Source of the DNA: Manis javanica
Lineage: Eukaryota; Chordata; Mammalia; Pholidota; Manidae
Length of the DNA stretch: 64,000 nucleotides
Reading direction: 5' to 3'
Assembly: GCF_040802235.1 (NCBI RefSeq)
Contig: NC_133169.1
Coordinates: 41,237,034 to 41,301,033 of the forward strand
Shown here: positions 60,501 to 64,000 of the stretch, one piece after another
Layout: every line of letters begins with the position of its first letter
How positions within the stretch are numbered: position 1 is the stretch's first letter
The notes under the pieces: model-generated
Told to the model about the DNA's origin: nothing
Seen by the model: the letters and a program-made list of their open reading frames with translations, nothing else
Databases searched by the model: none
Made by a program: the position numbers and the translations under genes

Positions 60501-60600
60501 TAGAGGGTTCCCTTGAATGTGAGGAACTCTTTCTTCCTCCTTTTAAATTTCACTTTTTGCCTTTGTTTTTTGACAGTTCTGTTATATAATGCCTTGTTGA
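57600..60600 (-). mobile_element. old L1 with internal deletions
   Basis: In minus orientation the 3' UTR/ORF2 end lies at 57600-58160, reverse transcriptase pieces at 58220-58610, endonuclease at 58640-59300 and an inter-ORF/ORF1-proximal region at 59350-60600. Jumps near 58160 and 58615 skip large parts of ORF2. The segment at 59690-59850 re-reads the ORF2 start region (TTTTTAATCCATTCACTCTA), so a second overlapping fragment or internal duplication is likely. ORF2 landmarks include ATTCCTAGGTGTTTTATTAT and GTTTTGAAGTCTATTTTGTC. Confidence 0.78.
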
Positions 60601-60960
60601 AGATCGTTTTGGGTCACAGGCTTGGCTCTGCTAATGAGTTACTGACTGAACCAGGAAAGGACTCTGGCCAGTGCAGACCCCTGAGCATCCTGAGCAGCCA
60701 CACGTGGTGAATATCCTGCATCTCAGAGGAAGTGCTCGCCCTGGGGTCGCGTTGCTCCTCCTGCAGCCCCCGGTGAGAGCACGTTCTAGAGCCACTGAGG
60801 CTGGAAGTGAAGCCTGCCTCTGACCCATGCAGGAGACACAGGCGAGATGAGGACCTGCCCACGCTGCCACCTAGTGGTAGTGGAGGGAACTGGAACCCCT
60901 CACCGTGCAGCATGTGTCTCCTGAGGAAGGTGCTTCTGGAGCGGGCAGGTTCAGTTTTCA
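60600..60960. other. GC-rich block, no gene recognised
   Basis: A CpG-containing segment of about 360 bp. Overlapping minus-strand frames of 79-99 codons give low-complexity peptides without domains. It follows directly on the old L1 in L1-5'-UTR order, so it could be that element's 5' UTR; this is not shown. Confidence 0.4.
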
Positions 60961-61039
60961 GAGTTCTATGTCTCTTCCCAACTGATTTTCAACTTTCAAG
61001 TTGTTTTATGGAGGTCTCTTTTCACTTAAGTCAGTGCCT

Positions 61040-61250
61040 TTGAATTTAAATCTTTGCCTTCCTGGTCTGCATTTACTATTTATTGGCTGGGTAATTTAGC
61101 AAATCATTTGCACGTCTTATTCTCAAATTAATAAGATCAAAAGTACTCCCTCTTAGCTCCAGTTTCCCCATGAATAAAAGGGATACACATATTTAATAAG
61201 TTTATGTGTTTTAGGGATCCATTTTACAATGCATGAGAAAGGACTGTGAG
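61040..61250 (+). repeat. possible MIR relic
   Basis: GGCTGGGTAATTTAGCAAAT and CTCCAGTTTCCCCATGAATA are spaced as in MIR (GCTGTGTGACCTTGGGCAAG, CTCAGTTTCCTCATCTGTAA), with an insertion between them. Confidence 0.45.
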
Positions 61251-61549
61251 ACCTTTTAAAAACAACCCAAGCACAACCAGTGCTAATAGATGGCTAACAA
61301 TGTCTGCACTGGGCTATATTTTAAAGGTTTAGGTACAACTGACTAATCTCTCTCTCTCTCACTAATTCTCACTCATTAAAAAATTTTTTTTGTAAGAACA
61401 TTTAACATGAGACCTAACCTCTTATGTTTATTTACTTATTTATTGACATACAAAAACTGTAAATAATCAGTGAATACAACTGGATGAGTTTGGAGATGAA
61501 TATACACCCTAAAACCATCTTCCAAAGTTTCATTACTATTACTTATTAC

Positions 61550-61553
<4 letters not shown>

Positions 61554-61586
<33 letters not shown>
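61554..61586. repeat. (ATT)n microsatellite
   Basis: Eleven consecutive ATT units inside the L1 3' UTR. Confidence 0.95.
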
Positions 61587-62161
61587 GAAAATGATGATGA
61601 TAATGTGATAATAGTACTTAAGATTTACCCTCAGCAAATTTTTAAGTATACAGTACAGTATTGGTAACTATAGGTGTTATGATATACACTAGGACTGTAG
61701 GACTGATTAATCTTACATAACCACAATTTTATACCCTTTGACTAATAACACCCTGTTTTCCCCTCCCCCAGTTCCTGGAAATTACTATTCTACTCTCTGT
61801 ACCTATGGATTTGACTATTTTAGATTCCTCATATAAGTGCTATTATGTAGTTTGTGTCTGGCTTATTTTACTTATCATAATGTCCTTCAGGCTTATACAT
61901 GTAAAATGGCAGGATTTTCTTCTTCTATAAAGCTGAATAATGTATGTTTTATGTATAATACACATTTTCTCTACCCACTCACCTGTTGATGAATACTTGC
62001 ATTTCTTCCATGTCTTGGCTATTGTGAATAATGTTGCAACAAACATGGGTGCAGATATTTGAGATACAGATATAAATTCCTTTAGATATACCCAGAAATG
62101 TGTCACTATGTGAAATGGTACTTTTATTTTTAATTTTTTGAGAAACTTTCATATTTGGTTA

Positions 62162-62243
62162 TGGTTTTCCTTTTTCTATTGACTTTATGGATTCCTTATA
62201 TATGTTAACTCTTAATCAGATATATGGCCTGCAAATATTTTTC
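62162..62243 (-). repeat. ectopic copy of an L1 block, unit 1
   Basis: About 82 bp (TGGTTTTCCTTTTTCTATTG ... CCTGCAAATATTTT) nearly identical to 62515-62596. Here it interrupts the normal L1 order, so this is the duplicated copy. Confidence 0.88.
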
Positions 62244-62514
62244 CCAAAGTTGCTGGGCAATTTTACAGTCCCTCCAACAATGTACACATCTTCTTTTCCC
62301 AAATCCTCACCAACAGTTGTTGTCCATTGTATTTTTTATAGTAGCCATTCAAAGCAGTATTAATGATATCTCATGTAGTTTTGATTTTCATTTCCATAAT
62401 AACGTTGAGCATATTCCATACATCTGTTGGGCATTTGCATGTCTCCTTTGAAGAAGTATATATTCAGTTCCTTTGCCCATTAAAAAAAATAAGATTACTA
62501 TTATTATTGGGTCT

Positions 62515-62596
62515 TGGTTTTCTTTTTTCTATTTACTTTATGGATTCTTTATATATGTTAACTCTTAATCAGATATATGGCCTGCAAATATTTTCT
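62515..62596 (-). repeat. source copy of the duplicated L1 block, unit 2
   Basis: The same block in its expected place in the L1 order, followed by CTCCCATTCTGTAGGTTG. It differs from 62162-62243 at about three positions. Confidence 0.88.
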
Positions 62597-63215
62597 CCCA
62601 TTCTGTAGGTTGAATTTTCATTTTGTTAATGGTTTATTTTATGATGCCTCTAGTAATGCCAGTGTTCAGAACTTTTCCCCTGTGTTCTTCTAGGAGTTTT
62701 AGAATTGAAGATCTTATACATTTTCAGTCAAATGCATTTTGAGTTAATTTTATGTGGGGTAAAATGAGTCCAATTTCATTCTGTTAACATGTGGATATTT
62801 AGTATTATTAGCATCTTTGTTGAAGATCAGTTGACTGTACATGCATAGATTTGTTTCTGGGCTCTCTGTTTTGTTTCATTGCTCTATATCTCTGTTTTTA
62901 TGCCAGTACCATATTCGTTTTTACTACTGTAGCTTTGCAATACAGTTTGAAATCAGTAAGCGTTAGGCCTACTGCTTTGTTCTTATGGTTTTGCTTTAAC
63001 TATTTGGGATCTTCTGTGTTCCAATATGAATTAAAGGATACCTTTTTCTATTTTTTTAAATGCCACTGAAATTTTGATAGGGATTTCATTGAGTCTATAA
63101 GTCCCTTTGGATAGTATGGGCATTTTAACATTATTAATTCTTCAAATTCATGAACATGGGATGTCTTTCCATTTTTTTGTGTCAGCTTTAATTTATATCA
63201 CCAGTGTTTTATAAT

Positions 63216-64000
63216 TTTTAAGTGTACAATTTATTAAATACATATATATTTATACAGAAAGAACAAGGCAATTTGATACAAAATAGAGAATATATATTTT
63301 CTTCAAAAATAAGAATATTTAGAAAGTATGCATTGCAGGGGACCTCTAGGGCAATGGTATTGTGCACAAAGCTTGAACCCACCTCCTCAAACCTTCACAC
63401 CAAATTTACATCATACACATTGCAACATTAACTTGAGGAAGAAATGAGGACTTAGTGAGCACCTTCTGCAAAATGAAGGATAGAAAGATTACATAAAAAT
63501 GACAGGAGAAATGGAGATATAGTTAACAGAAGGAATCTCACCAACAATATAGTGACCTGCAGAGGGGAGGGATATCATAGGTCCCTTGCCATGGAGCAGA
63601 TTAAGAAAAACAAACTTTAAAGGGCATATAGACTAAAAGTGAAAAAAAATTTATGAGTCACTTATTGCTGTGAGCTGAGCCAGTGCTGCACCATGGGTTC
63701 AGGCTCAGAGCCAGGGACTATGAGAATGGAGCTTTCTTGGGGACAGTGTGAGGCCTGGGACTGCATCACAGAATAGCTGTTTGCTTCCCACACCTGAATG
63801 ATGCACATCAGTCACTTATGCACCCCGGGCATGGAGCTGATAGCTACAGAGGTGGGCTTTCCCATGGGCCATGCCTAGCCTCAAGGCTGCACTGTGGGTG
63901 TGGAGTTAATCACTGCCTACTGCTAGGCACTGTGCCTAAGGCTGATCCCTCTCTGCGAGCATGGACATCACTTGCACCCACTCAGGAGGCCCAGGGACTG
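63216..64000. other. no gene recognised
   Basis: AT-rich to about 63.65 kb, then more GC-rich to the window edge. No open frame with a recognisable domain. Possibly an unrecognised LTR or L1 5' region running off the window. Confidence 0.4.

Larger units (their letters stand above)
61430..63215 (-). mobile_element. old L1 (L1M-like), ORF2 C-terminal part and 3' UTR
   Basis: In minus orientation it runs from ORF2 at 63215 (GATAGTATGGGCATTTTAAC on the plus strand) down to the 3' UTR near 61430. It contains an ATT microsatellite (61554-61586) and an extra copy of an ORF2 block at 62162-62243. Strongly diverged and non-coding. Confidence 0.8.

Noticed and set aside
60614-60913. Minus-strand frames of 79-99 codons in a GC-rich block
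   Set aside because: Low-complexity translation, no homology recognised, and the block may be an old L1 5' UTR.

Overview
This window looks like gene-poor nuclear DNA from a placental mammal. The evidence is dense LINE-1 (L1) retrotransposons of several ages, MIR and MLT1-like relics, a degenerate class I endogenous retrovirus (ERV), and two single-exon odorant receptor genes of the OR2T subfamily. The older L1 3' ends look like those shared across Laurasiatheria. I see no Alu, rodent B1/B2, carnivore tRNA-Lys SINE or ruminant Bov-tA. A young A-tailed retroposon is present twice, at 46.7-47.3 kb and 55.55-55.7 kb, and I associate it from memory with pangolin (Manis) sequence. A pangolin is therefore my best guess, at moderate to low confidence.

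Layout. 1-5.88 kb is a nearly full-length, fairly young minus-strand L1 with an intact ORF1, a broken ORF2 and a monomer-type tandem-repeat 5' UTR. 8.06-12.1 kb is a nest: old L1 pieces interrupted by a younger, internally inverted (twin-primed) L1 with an 11-bp target-site duplication. 12.1-13.6 kb holds an MLT1-like LTR and an old L1 5' region. 15.24-21.52 kb is a structurally complete minus-strand L1 between 11-bp direct repeats, with both ORFs dead. 21.62-22.65 kb is a young 5'-truncated plus-strand L1 with a 13-bp duplication. 22.66-25.93 kb is AT-rich with no gene seen. 25.93-31.31 kb is an old plus-strand L1 lacking ORF1, with a small L1 inserted in it. 32.3-36.1 kb is an ERV wreck, itself hit by an L1.

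The part under gene-level selection is 39-52 kb. An OR2T-like gene at 39.3-40.3 kb is broken by one in-frame stop just before the seventh membrane helix. A fully open OR2T4-like receptor of 327 codons lies at 50.68-51.67 kb. Candidate control elements for the intact gene (a TATA/first-exon candidate at 47.6 kb, four TAATTA homeodomain cores at 50.45-50.51 kb, an acceptor at 50.57 kb and a poly(A) signal at 52.12 kb) are inferences. 53.8-63.2 kb is mostly old L1, one copy carrying a locally duplicated block of about 82 bp.

No operon-like system, RNA gene or CRISPR array was seen. The genes do not form a pathway. The two receptors would be separately expressed members of an OR2T cluster, and most of the remaining sequence records successive waves of L1-driven insertion.
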